DNA of 47,690 bases. Origin: RGIG3102 sp964525015. GTDB lineage: Bacteria > Bacillota > Clostridia > Oscillospirales > Ruminococcaceae. The notes below the pieces were generated by a model. The model saw only the letters and a list, made by a program, of their open reading frames with translations, was not told the DNA's origin and searched no databases. Numbering within the stretch: position 1 is the first letter of the stretch; every line of letters begins with the position of its first letter. Location of the stretch: contig CAZGFY010000017.1 in assembly GCA_964525015.1 (NCBI GenBank), positions 1 through 47,690 of the forward strand, written 5' to 3'. A program made the position numbers and the translations under genes. Below are positions 32,524 to 40,464 of the stretch, in pieces.

Positions 32524-33529
32524 CGTTTCTTACTCCTTTCAAAGGATAGAAGCAACGTACTTTATGACCGTTTTCAACTTCTACTAAACTTGGGTGCTCT
32601 TTTTCACATTTTTCTGTTTTGTATTTACATCTTGGGGCAAATTTACAACCAACTGGTAAATTCAGTGGATGTGGAACAGCACCTGGGATTGGCTCTAATT
32701 TTTTATCTGATGAATCTTCTAAACGAGGAATTGAGATTAATAAGCCTTCTGCATACGGATGCTGATATTTTGTGTCTTGCGCGAATATTGTATCAACTGG
32801 AGCGTATTCAACAATTTCACCACAGTACATAACAACAACATCATCTGCCATTTGATTTATAACCCCTAAATCGTGGGTGATAAACATAATAGCTGTATCT
32901 CTTTCCTTTTTCAAATCATTCATCAATTTAAGGATTTGCGCTTGAATTGTAACGTCTAGCGCTGTTGTTGGCTCGTCGGCGATAAGAATATCAGGACGGC
33001 AAGCAAGTGCTAATGCAATCATAACACGCTGACGCATACCACCAGAAAGTTGGTGAGGATAATCATCAACAATTTTTTCAGGACGAGGAATTTTTACTTG
33101 ACCTAGTAAATCAATCGCTCTTTCTCTAGCTTCATTTTTAGATATTCCTTGGTGAAGAATTAGAGTTTCTGAAATTTGTTTTCCGATTTTAAATACTGGA
33201 TTTAAACTTGTCATTGGTTCTTGGAAAATCATAGAAATGTTATTTCCACGAATTTGCATCATTTCTTTTTCGCTAGCCTTTGCTAAATCTATAGTTTTTG
33301 TTCCATCATTGTATAGAATTTGGCCATCGTGGATATCACCTGGCCATTCAAGTAATCTTAAAACGCTCATAGATGTAACGCTTTTACCTGAACCAGATTC
33401 ACCAACTATACCTAAAGTTTTACCTTTTTTAACTTGGAAATCAACACCGTTAACAGCTTTTACTGTACCTTTATCGGTTGTAAAATATGTGTGCAGATTA
33501 ACAACGTCTAGAATTATTTGATCACTCAT
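32510..33529 (-). CDS. oppD: Oligopeptide ABC transporter ATPase (OppD type)
   Basis: A 339-residue ATPase of ordinary length that energises peptide uptake with its OppF partner. Walker A is GESGSGKS, Q-loop MIFQEP, signature QLSGGMRQR, and Walker B ILIADEPTTALD. The C-terminal oligopeptide/dipeptide domain (HPLNLPVGCKFAPRCKYKTEKC) has the cysteines that bind an iron-sulfur cluster in some homologues. It overlaps oppC by one base and oppF by 14, so the four transporter genes are tightly coupled. Unlike OppF it has no insertion. Confidence 0.96.
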   Translation of the reverse strand: MSDQIILDVVNLHTYFTTDKGTVKAVNGVDFQVKKGKTLGIVGESGSGKSVTSMSVLRLLEWPGDIHDGQILYNDGTKTIDLAKASEKEMMQIRGNNISMIFQEPMTSLNPVFKIGKQISETLILHQGISKNEARERAIDLLGQVKIPRPEKIVDDYPHQLSGGMRQRVMIALALACRPDILIADEPTTALDVTIQAQILKLMNDLKKERDTAIMFITHDLGVINQMADDVVVMYCGEIVEYAPVDTIFAQDTKYQHPYAEGLLISIPRLEDSSDKKLEPIPGAVPHPLNLPVGCKFAPRCKYKTEKCEKEHPSLVEVENGHKVRCFYPLKGVRNDGKE

Positions 33530-34542
33530 TATGCTGCACCTCCTGTTTTAGTAACTGCTGCTGCAGCTTCTTTTTTTGCAAATAATTTTTTAAATAAGCT
33601 CTCTTTTTCTTGAGTTCTGAATTTAACGCTTGATTTTGGGTCAACAGCATCTCTCATACCCTCACCAATTAAGTTTACACTTAGGATTAATAGGAATAAT
33701 AAGATACCTGGGAATATCCACATCCAAGGGTATTGACGCATAACAATTGAAGTTGACGCGCCTGAGATTAATCCACCCCAAGTTGGAATAGGCTCTGAAA
33801 CTGAAAGACCTAAATATGCAAGTGATGCTTCTGAAAGAATAGCACCTGAGAATGCTGTTGTAGCATTAACGATAACATAAGCAATTGTGTTTGGAATTAA
33901 GTGACGTGTGATTTGTTTGCCTGGTTTTATACCAAGTGCACGACACGCTGTCATAAATTCTTGCTCACGAAGAGATAGAATTTGAGCACGAATCATACGC
34001 GCAAGACCAGTCCAGCCAAGGCCACCAATGATAAACATCATTAGGTATAAACGAAGCTGTGGATCAAGTTCGATAAAGACTGCTGAAACAGTGATAGCGA
34101 TTGGTAAAAATGGGAAACTTGAAACAATTTCAGTAAATCTCATTATAATATTTTCAACCCAACCGCCGTAAAATCCTGCTGTACCACCGATGATAAGACC
34201 GATTGAAACAGAGATTAAGGCTGCGATAAAGCCGATTTGTAGTGATAAAAATCCTCCTAGGAATACACGAGGGAAGTAATCACGTCCGAATTCATCAGTA
34301 CCAAAAATATATTCTGATGATGGTGATTGATATTTTAAATCAATGTTTATATCCGCTAGGTTATAATTAGTTATTTCCATATAGCCTTTAGTGAATAAAA
34401 CAGCTGAAACAATAATTGTAAACATTATAAGACCTGTTACGGCAAGTTTATTTTTAAAGAAGCGTTGCACCATCAGTTTTGAAGGGCTTACGATTTCTTC
34501 TTCATTATATTTCTTTTTCGTTTCTGTTTTTTTATTAGTCAT
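33529..34542 (-). CDS. oppC: Oligopeptide ABC transporter permease (OppC type)
   Basis: A 337-residue permease with an N-terminal cytoplasmic tail, one membrane helix and an extracellular segment before the five-helix transport core. The EAA loop that contacts the ATPases is ACRALGIKPGKQITRHLIPN. The family opening of the core, NLIGEGMRDAVDPKS, closes the protein. An Ala-rich tail (KEAAAAVTKTGGAA) ends it. It overlaps oppB by 8 bp and oppD by 1 bp. Confidence 0.95.
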   Translation of the reverse strand: MTNKKTETKKKYNEEEIVSPSKLMVQRFFKNKLAVTGLIMFTIIVSAVLFTKGYMEITNYNLADINIDLKYQSPSSEYIFGTDEFGRDYFPRVFLGGFLSLQIGFIAALISVSIGLIIGGTAGFYGGWVENIIMRFTEIVSSFPFLPIAITVSAVFIELDPQLRLYLMMFIIGGLGWTGLARMIRAQILSLREQEFMTACRALGIKPGKQITRHLIPNTIAYVIVNATTAFSGAILSEASLAYLGLSVSEPIPTWGGLISGASTSIVMRQYPWMWIFPGILLFLLILSVNLIGEGMRDAVDPKSSVKFRTQEKESLFKKLFAKKEAAAAVTKTGGAA

Positions 34543-35581
34543 TTTTAGAACCTCCTACCCTTACACGCGGATCAGCAAATCCATAACATAAATCAACTAA
34601 TAGGTTGCTAAATAGAGTTAGGAACGCATAGAATAGTGTGATTGTTAGTATAATTTGTTGGTCACGTTTTGCATAAGCATCTCTTAGTAAGCTACCAATA
34701 CCAGGCCAAGCAAAAATACTTTCAACTAGTACTGAACCACTAAATAGTGCTGGAATGTAGAAACCAATTAAAGTAATTACAGGAATTAATGCATTTCTAA
34801 AAGCGTGGCGATAGATAACAACTTTATCTTTTAAACCTTTACTTCTAGCTGTACGAATATAATCTTGCTTTAAAACTTCAAGCATTGAGTTTCTAATATA
34901 ACGAATTAGCGTTGAACTTGTAGTGAACACTGTAACAGTTACAGGTAAAACCATATGATACGCTAAATCTAAAAATTGATCTATACTTCCATCTGCATAA
35001 GTGGCACGAACATCGTACATACCTGAGAATGGGAAGATTGGAATAAGGATAACAAAACCGAAAATTAATAGCATTGCAAAGAAAAAACTTGGAAGGGATA
35101 TGCCGGCAATTGAGAAAACTGTAAAGAATTTATCAAAGAATGAATAACGGTTTACAGCTGATTTAATACCAACTACTATTGAGAATAGTAGAGCTATTAC
35201 AAACGCAACTGAGTTAACAAGAAGCGTGTTTTGTAAATAGAAAGGAACAACATCGATAACATCTTTTCTTAGTGATGTTGAATAGCCAAGTTCGCCTTGG
35301 AATAATCTTCCCACCCATTTAATGTATCTTTCATGCATAGGACCTACAAGGCCTAATTCTTCTCTTAGGGCATCTAAATACCCTGGCTCAACTGGTTGTT
35401 CTGGGTCTACGAAAGCCCAAACTGGATCCCCTGGCATTGATTGAACTATAAAGAATAACACGAATGAAATTATTATTAATACAGGTATCATTTGTAATAA
35501 TCTCATTGCTGTAAATCTTAATAGCGGAATAATGGTGCCAAGAGCAGATGATTTACCATTTCCTTTATTCATATTTAACAC
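34535..35581 (-). CDS. oppB: Oligopeptide ABC transporter permease (OppB type)
   Basis: A 348-residue permease with the OppB/DppB pattern: N-terminal membrane helix, extracellular segment with QSMPGDPVWAFVDP, and the EAA loop TARSKGLKDKVVIYRHAFRN near the end. C-terminal DPRVRVGGSKN matches the family closing. It lies 67 bp after the first binding-protein gene; a hairpin in the gap probably lowers permease expression relative to the binding protein, as is common for such operons. Confidence 0.95.
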   Translation of the reverse strand: MLNMNKGNGKSSALGTIIPLLRFTAMRLLQMIPVLIIISFVLFFIVQSMPGDPVWAFVDPEQPVEPGYLDALREELGLVGPMHERYIKWVGRLFQGELGYSTSLRKDVIDVVPFYLQNTLLVNSVAFVIALLFSIVVGIKSAVNRYSFFDKFFTVFSIAGISLPSFFFAMLLIFGFVILIPIFPFSGMYDVRATYADGSIDQFLDLAYHMVLPVTVTVFTTSSTLIRYIRNSMLEVLKQDYIRTARSKGLKDKVVIYRHAFRNALIPVITLIGFYIPALFSGSVLVESIFAWPGIGSLLRDAYAKRDQQIILTITLFYAFLTLFSNLLVDLCYGFADPRVRVGGSKND

Positions 35582-35600
35582 TCTCCTTTATTATAAAATT

Positions 35601-35634
35601 AAGAAATAGCCATTTTTGAAAACGACTATTTCTT
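35601..35634 (-). terminator. Attenuating hairpin between binding protein and oppB
   Basis: A 16-bp stem on the minus strand (35619-35634 with 35601-35616) that pairs fully when G-U wobbles are allowed, then AATTTTAT. The short T tract suggests partial termination, giving more binding protein than permease. Confidence 0.65.
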
Positions 35635-35648
35635 AAAAGTCTTAAAAT

Positions 35649-37595
35649 TTATTCTGCCCAGTTAGCTTCAACTATTGCATAAGGCCATTGCCATAATGGA
35701 CCAGTTACAAAGTTTTCTAATTCAGCATTATATAAATCATGATAGTCATTAGCATAGATTGGTAGCATTGGGTTTTCAACGTTTGTTAATTTAACCCATT
35801 CTTGGTAAGCTGTTTGATATTGTAGTCTACCTTCTTCAGTACTTGGATCAGCATAACGCATTTCTTCTAGTAATCTATCATTTTCTTCATTTACCCAACG
35901 TGATTGGTTTGTTGAAGATTGTTCACCGAATGGATAGATAAAGTCGCTATGGTAGTTTGTATATCCATCAAATTCTGGTGTGTAAGAAGTAGCTAGTGCG
36001 AAACCATTGTATAGTCTATCTGATACTGGTTGTAGTCCGTAGTAGTGATCTAGTAATACAGCAAAGTCAACTGTATCAACGATGAATTTAATACCACTTT
36101 CTTCAACTGAATGAGCTAAAGTATTGTTTAGGTAGTCTGGCCAAGGCTCGCCACCACAAGCAATACGGATTTCAGCAACAACGCCATCTTTTTCATAGAT
36201 ACCATCTGCATTTAATTCCCAGCCTGCTTCTTCTAGAATGCTTCTAGCTTTAGCTGGATCGTATGCTAGTGGATCGATGTTTTCGCTAATCCAAGCATCA
36301 TCAATCATCCAGAAGTGTGGAGAATATGGAGCTGCTAGAGATGAGCCGTAATCACCAGTCATAAAGTCAACAAATGTTTCTTTATCAAATGCATAAGCGA
36401 TAGCTAAACGCATTTCTGGGTAAGCTGTTGCGCCAAAGTCTGTGTGCCATGTTAAGTGTCCAAAACCGTGACGTGCGTAGTTATTGTAAGTTAGTGCTGG
36501 ATCTGCTTTTGCTGAATCGATGTATTCTGCTTGGATTTGACCAGCTAACATATCGATTTCACCAGCTAGTAGCATATCAATATCAGTTTCATTTGGAACC
36601 ATTTGAACAACAATGTTTTCAACTGATGGAACAACACCATTGATGTTTCCTGTGTAGTATTCATTTACTGTTAGTTTAACGTCTGAGCCTGGGTTCCATT
36701 CAGTAATTTTGTATGGACCAACGCCGATTGGGCTGCTCATAAAGTCGTTTTTAATAACATTAACATCGATAACCCCGTCTGGAGCCATTTGATGTTCTGC
36801 ATACATATAGTAAGCAAATTCAGTTTTAACTGTGAATGTTGGTTCTGCAACTGTGAAAGAAATATTGTAATCATCAATTACTTCAATTCCTAGTAGAGAT
36901 TTATCTGGTGTTCCAGCTTTTGCTGAATCAGAATAAGCATCAAAACCTGCTAAAAAGTCTGGTTGAGCTGAACCTGAACCTTTAGCTTGTGTAAAAGTTG
37001 GGTCTGAATACATAAAGTATGTAAATGCAACGTCAGCTGTTGTGAAAGGCTCTCCATCTGAGAATTTAATATCATCTTTTAATGTAAAAGTCCATACTTC
37101 GTATTCTTCAGATTTTGTATCTTTCATTGAAGCGATTTCATCTGCAATTCTTGTAACTTCTGCACTTGCAGCATCTAAAGCTGCTTGATCTGTTGACTCT
37201 TCGCCTTCAGCTGGTGTTAACTCAGCAACTGTTGCTTCATGAGTTAAGCTTTCAGCTGTTAGAGCTTCAACTTTTGTTTGATACTCTGGGTCATAGTTTG
37301 GATTTGCAATTTTTTCTGTTGTGTAGCTTTCTAGATAGTGAGCTAACACTAGTTCGTTTTCTGCATTTGGTGTGAAGAAGCCTTCGTTACCGTCAACTAG
37401 TTTACGAACATTGTTGTCGTATGATGAGTTACCCCATCCTGACAGGAATTCGCCTGCGAATGTTGTGTTCCCAGCGATGAAAGTTCTGCTTGAAGATGCA
37501 CCTTCACTAGAACCCTCAGCACTTGGATCACTAGCACATGCAACTAAACTTAATGTTAGAGCAGATGCTAAAATGATTGCTAATAGTTTTTTCAT
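35649..37595 (-). CDS. Oligopeptide-binding lipoprotein (SBP_bac_5), copy 1
   Basis: A 648-residue extracellular solute-binding lipoprotein of the OppA/DppA family. Signal peptide MKKLLAIILASALTLSLVAC with lipidated C20. Family landmarks: DIKFSDGEPFTTADVAF, IGVGPYKITEWNPGSDVKL, NETDIDMLLAGEIDML and AIAYAFDKETFVDF. About 70 extra residues (roughly 95-165, DNA 37101-37313), helix-rich with Ala/Glu, separate the usual LAESW-like segment from WTFTLKDDIKF. This copy is adjacent to oppB and is the likely cognate receptor. Confidence 0.95.
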   Translation of the reverse strand: MKKLLAIILASALTLSLVACASDPSAEGSSEGASSSRTFIAGNTTFAGEFLSGWGNSSYDNNVRKLVDGNEGFFTPNAENELVLAHYLESYTTEKIANPNYDPEYQTKVEALTAESLTHEATVAELTPAEGEESTDQAALDAASAEVTRIADEIASMKDTKSEEYEVWTFTLKDDIKFSDGEPFTTADVAFTYFMYSDPTFTQAKGSGSAQPDFLAGFDAYSDSAKAGTPDKSLLGIEVIDDYNISFTVAEPTFTVKTEFAYYMYAEHQMAPDGVIDVNVIKNDFMSSPIGVGPYKITEWNPGSDVKLTVNEYYTGNINGVVPSVENIVVQMVPNETDIDMLLAGEIDMLAGQIQAEYIDSAKADPALTYNNYARHGFGHLTWHTDFGATAYPEMRLAIAYAFDKETFVDFMTGDYGSSLAAPYSPHFWMIDDAWISENIDPLAYDPAKARSILEEAGWELNADGIYEKDGVVAEIRIACGGEPWPDYLNNTLAHSVEESGIKFIVDTVDFAVLLDHYYGLQPVSDRLYNGFALATSYTPEFDGYTNYHSDFIYPFGEQSSTNQSRWVNEENDRLLEEMRYADPSTEEGRLQYQTAYQEWVKLTNVENPMLPIYANDYHDLYNAELENFVTGPLWQWPYAIVEANWAE

Positions 37596-37816
37596 TTCTT
37601 GTTTCCTTCCTAAATTTATAAAAAATCAAGTATAATTATAATATAATTTCATTTCAAAGTCAATACGCCTTTTATTACATTTTCTTGGTTTTACTTAAAT
37701 TTAGTTTGAAAAATTTGATTTTTTATAAATTTAAGAAACTATTTTAACGCAAACACTTTATATTGTTTAGCGAATACTTTTTATTGGCTTTTTCTGTGTT
37801 TTCCTTTGTCTAATTC

Positions 37817-37866
37817 CACCAAACTTTTATTCACATAAATAGCATAGATTTTCATTTTAACTAAAA
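37817..37866. repeat. Conserved distal element R, copy 1
   Basis: Begins CACCAAACTTT and ends ATTTTCATTTTAACTAAAA (plus strand). It matches copies at 40189-40238 and 42666-42715 and lies 222 bp upstream of the ATG and 154 bp upstream of the -35 box. The middle is the least conserved of the three. Confidence 0.65.
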
Positions 37867-37960
37867 TTTCGACTTTTTTTAAGAAAATTCAATTTTCTAT
37901 TGACAAATTTTAGCCTTTTTTACAAATTATATAAGTATTATATATATGTACTTATATAAT

Positions 37961-37993
37961 AAGGAATAGCTATTATTAAAACAACTATTCCTT
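37961..37993 (-). terminator. Terminator-like hairpin after binding-protein copy 2
   Basis: AAGGAATAG/CTATTCCTT with inner pairing that is extended by G-U on the minus strand (14 bp). The tail ATTATATAAG is weakly T-rich; a second AT-rich stem follows at 37927-37959. Confidence 0.6.
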
Positions 37994-38012
37994 AATATTA
38001 AATTATTCTAGA

Positions 38013-39971
38013 TTATTCAGCCCAGTTAGCTTCAACTATTGCGTAAGGCCAGCCCCACATTGGACCAGTTACAAAGTTTTCAAGGTCTGCGTTGTATAAA
38101 TCGTGGTAGTCATTAGCGTAGATTGGAAGAAGTGGATTTTCTTGGTTTGCAAGTTTAACCCAATCTTGGTATGCTGTTTGATATTGCGCTACACCTTCAT
38201 CAGTTGAAGGATCTGCAAATCTCATAGCTTCTAGTAATGCATCATTTTCTTCATTACTCCAGCGAAGAGTGTTTGTTGAAGATTGTTCACCAAATGGATA
38301 AACAAAGCTTGAGTGATATGATGAGTAGCCATCAAATTCAGGAAGTAGAGCAGCAGCAAGAGCAAAACCATTGTATAGTCTGTCTGCTTCTGGTTGTAGT
38401 CCGTTATAGTGATCTAGTAAAACAGCAAAGTCAACTGTATCAACTGTAAATTTAATACCACTTTCTTCGACAGAGTTTGCAGTTGTGTTGTTTAGATAGT
38501 CTGGCCATGGATCGCCACCGCAAGCAATTCTAATATCAGCAACAACGCCATCTTTTTCATAAATGCCATCTGCATTTTCTACCCAGCCTGCTTCTTCAAG
38601 AACGCTTCTAGCTTTAGCTGGATCGTATGTTAATGGGTCAACATTTTCTTCAATCCAAGCATCATCAATCATCCAGTAGTGTGGAGAATAAGGAGCTGGA
38701 ACAGATTTACCATAATCGCCTGTCATAAAGTCAACAAATGTTTCTTTATCAAATGCATAAGCGATAGCTAAACGCATTTCTGGGTAAGCTGTTGCACCAA
38801 AGTCTGTGTGCCAGCCAATGTAACCGTATCCGTGACGGTCGTAGTTGTTATAAGTTAAGTCTTCTGGAACAGCTTTAACTGATTCAATGTATTCAGCTTG
38901 GATTTGACCAGCTAACATATCGATTTCGCCAGCTAATAGCATATCAATATCTGTTTCATTCGGAACCATTTGAACAACTATATTTTGAACTTCTGGTAAT
39001 TGTCCGTTAATGTTTCCTGTGTAGTGTTCATTAATTGTTAATTTAACGTCTGAACCTGGATTCCATTCAGTGATTTTGTAAGGGCCTACACCAATTGGAT
39101 TATTGATATATTCTGTATGAATAACATTACAATCAATTACTCCGTCTGGAGCCATTTGATGTTCTGCATACATATAGTAAGCAAATTCAGTTTTAATAGT
39201 GAATGTTGGTTCTGCAATTGTGAATGCGATTGTGTAATCATCGATTATTTCCATTCCAAGTAAAGATTTATCAGGAGAACCAGCTTCTGCTGATTTGTAG
39301 TAAGCATCAAAACCAGCTAAGAATTTTGGTTGGTATGAACCTGAACCTTTTGATTGAATAAATGTTGGATCTGAATACATATAGTATGTAAATGCAACGT
39401 CTGCTGTTGTGAATGGTTCACCATCTGAAAATTTAATATCTTCTTTTAATTTAAAAGTCCATACTTCATATTCTTCTGATTTTGTATCTGCCATTGCAGA
39501 AATTTCATCTGCAATTCTTGCAACTTCAGCTGTTGCAGCATCTAATCCTGCTTGATCTGATGATGTTTCACCTTCAGCAGGTGTTAACTCTGCAACTGTT
39601 GCTTCATAAGTTAAGCTTTCTGCTGTTAAAGCATCAACTTTTGTTTGATACTCTGGGTCATAGTCTGGATTTGGAATTTTTTCTGTTGTGTAGTTTTCTA
39701 GATAGTGAGCTAAAACAAGTTCATTATCAGCGTTTGGTGTGAAGAAACCTTCATTACCATCTACAAGTTTACGAACATTAGTGTCGTATGATGAGTTACC
39801 CCACCCAAGCATAAATTCTCCTGCGAATGTTGTGTTACCAGCGATAAAAGTTCTATCTGAAACAGTTGTAGTTTCAGTAGTAGTTTCGCCTTCACTAGTT
39901 GTTTCACTTGAACATGCAACTAAACTAAATGTTAAAGCTGATGCTAAAATGATTGCCAATAGTTTTTTCAT
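38013..39971 (-). CDS. Oligopeptide-binding lipoprotein (SBP_bac_5), copy 2
   Basis: A 652-residue paralogue very close to copy 1 (signal peptide with LVAC lipobox, then a Thr/Glu-rich linker ETTSEGETTTETTTVS). It keeps the whole binding-protein core and the same helical insertion (TKVDALTAESLTYEATVAEL...AEVARIADEISAMADTKSEEYEVW). It has its own promoter and terminator-like hairpin, so it can be expressed separately from the transporter. Residue differences lie in the pocket-facing half (for example YNNYDRHGYGYIGWHTDFG versus YNNYARHGFGHLTWHTDFG), suggesting shifted specificity. Confidence 0.95.
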   Translation of the reverse strand: MKKLLAIILASALTFSLVACSSETTSEGETTTETTTVSDRTFIAGNTTFAGEFMLGWGNSSYDTNVRKLVDGNEGFFTPNADNELVLAHYLENYTTEKIPNPDYDPEYQTKVDALTAESLTYEATVAELTPAEGETSSDQAGLDAATAEVARIADEISAMADTKSEEYEVWTFKLKEDIKFSDGEPFTTADVAFTYYMYSDPTFIQSKGSGSYQPKFLAGFDAYYKSAEAGSPDKSLLGMEIIDDYTIAFTIAEPTFTIKTEFAYYMYAEHQMAPDGVIDCNVIHTEYINNPIGVGPYKITEWNPGSDVKLTINEHYTGNINGQLPEVQNIVVQMVPNETDIDMLLAGEIDMLAGQIQAEYIESVKAVPEDLTYNNYDRHGYGYIGWHTDFGATAYPEMRLAIAYAFDKETFVDFMTGDYGKSVPAPYSPHYWMIDDAWIEENVDPLTYDPAKARSVLEEAGWVENADGIYEKDGVVADIRIACGGDPWPDYLNNTTANSVEESGIKFTVDTVDFAVLLDHYNGLQPEADRLYNGFALAAALLPEFDGYSSYHSSFVYPFGEQSSTNTLRWSNEENDALLEAMRFADPSTDEGVAQYQTAYQDWVKLANQENPLLPIYANDYHDLYNADLENFVTGPMWGWPYAIVEANWAE

Positions 39972-40188
39972 TTTTGTTTCCTCCTAAGATTGTTTGGGTG
40001 TTTGCTTATTAATAGTATAAAGCATTTTTATTAATAGTCAATAGCCTTAATTAAGGTGTATTTTTTAATTTAATTAAGCAAAATTCGCTTTTAACTTTAC
40101 AACAATGCATAGATTTCATTGTTGTAACTATATTTAATTAAGTCATTTTACGATTTTGTATTTTTATACTATAATCACTGGTAAAATA

Positions 40189-40238
40189 CACCAAACTTTC
40201 ACACTGTAAACACATGCTAATTTTCATTTTAACCAAAA
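40189..40238. repeat. Conserved distal element R, copy 2
   Basis: A 50-bp element beginning CACCAAACTTTCACACTGT and ending AATTTTCATTTTAACCAAAA (plus strand). It lies 218 bp upstream of the ATG and 148 bp upstream of the -35 box. It is closest to copy 3 at 42666-42715. Confidence 0.7.
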
Positions 40239-40425
40239 AACACTACATTTGTTTACAGAATTATAGTTTTACTTGACAATTTTGAGCTATTTTTACTTGT
40301 TTTTAGTCTTTTTGCATATTTTGCTCAATTTTCTCATTTTTGCATATAATTGTATATTATTACAAACACTTTCATTTTTAAGTAGTTAAATTGTCACTTT
40401 GTACAAAAACGATTTTTCCAAAATT

Positions 40426-40449
40426 AAAACCACCATTTCTGGTGGTTTT
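40426..40449 (-). terminator. Terminator of binding-protein copy 3
   Basis: A perfect 9-bp stem AAAACCACC/GGTGGTTTT with a 6-nt loop, giving TTTTAATTTTGG on the minus strand, 16 bp after the stop codon. Confidence 0.8.
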
Positions 40450-40464
40450 AAAAATATTATTAAA

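Larger units (their letters stand above)
37596..38012 (-). promoter_or_regulatory. Upstream region of binding-protein copy 1
   Basis: This 417-bp gap has no gene. Its promoter is TTGACT (37658-37663), 17 nt, TATAAT (37635-37640), about 40 bp before the ATG. A 50-bp element shared with the other two copies lies at 37817-37866. Two hairpins lie near the far end: 37927-37937/37949-37959 (11 bp, AT-rich) and the copy-2 terminator at 37961-37993. Confidence 0.75.
39972..40464 (-). promoter_or_regulatory. Upstream region of binding-protein copy 2
   Basis: This 493-bp gap has no gene. Promoter: TTGACT (40036-40041), 16 nt, TATACT (40014-40019). A perfect 12-bp palindrome CCTTAATTAAGG (40045-40056) sits just upstream of the -35 box. 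The shared element R lies at 40189-40238, and the terminator of copy 3 at 40426-40449. Confidence 0.75.
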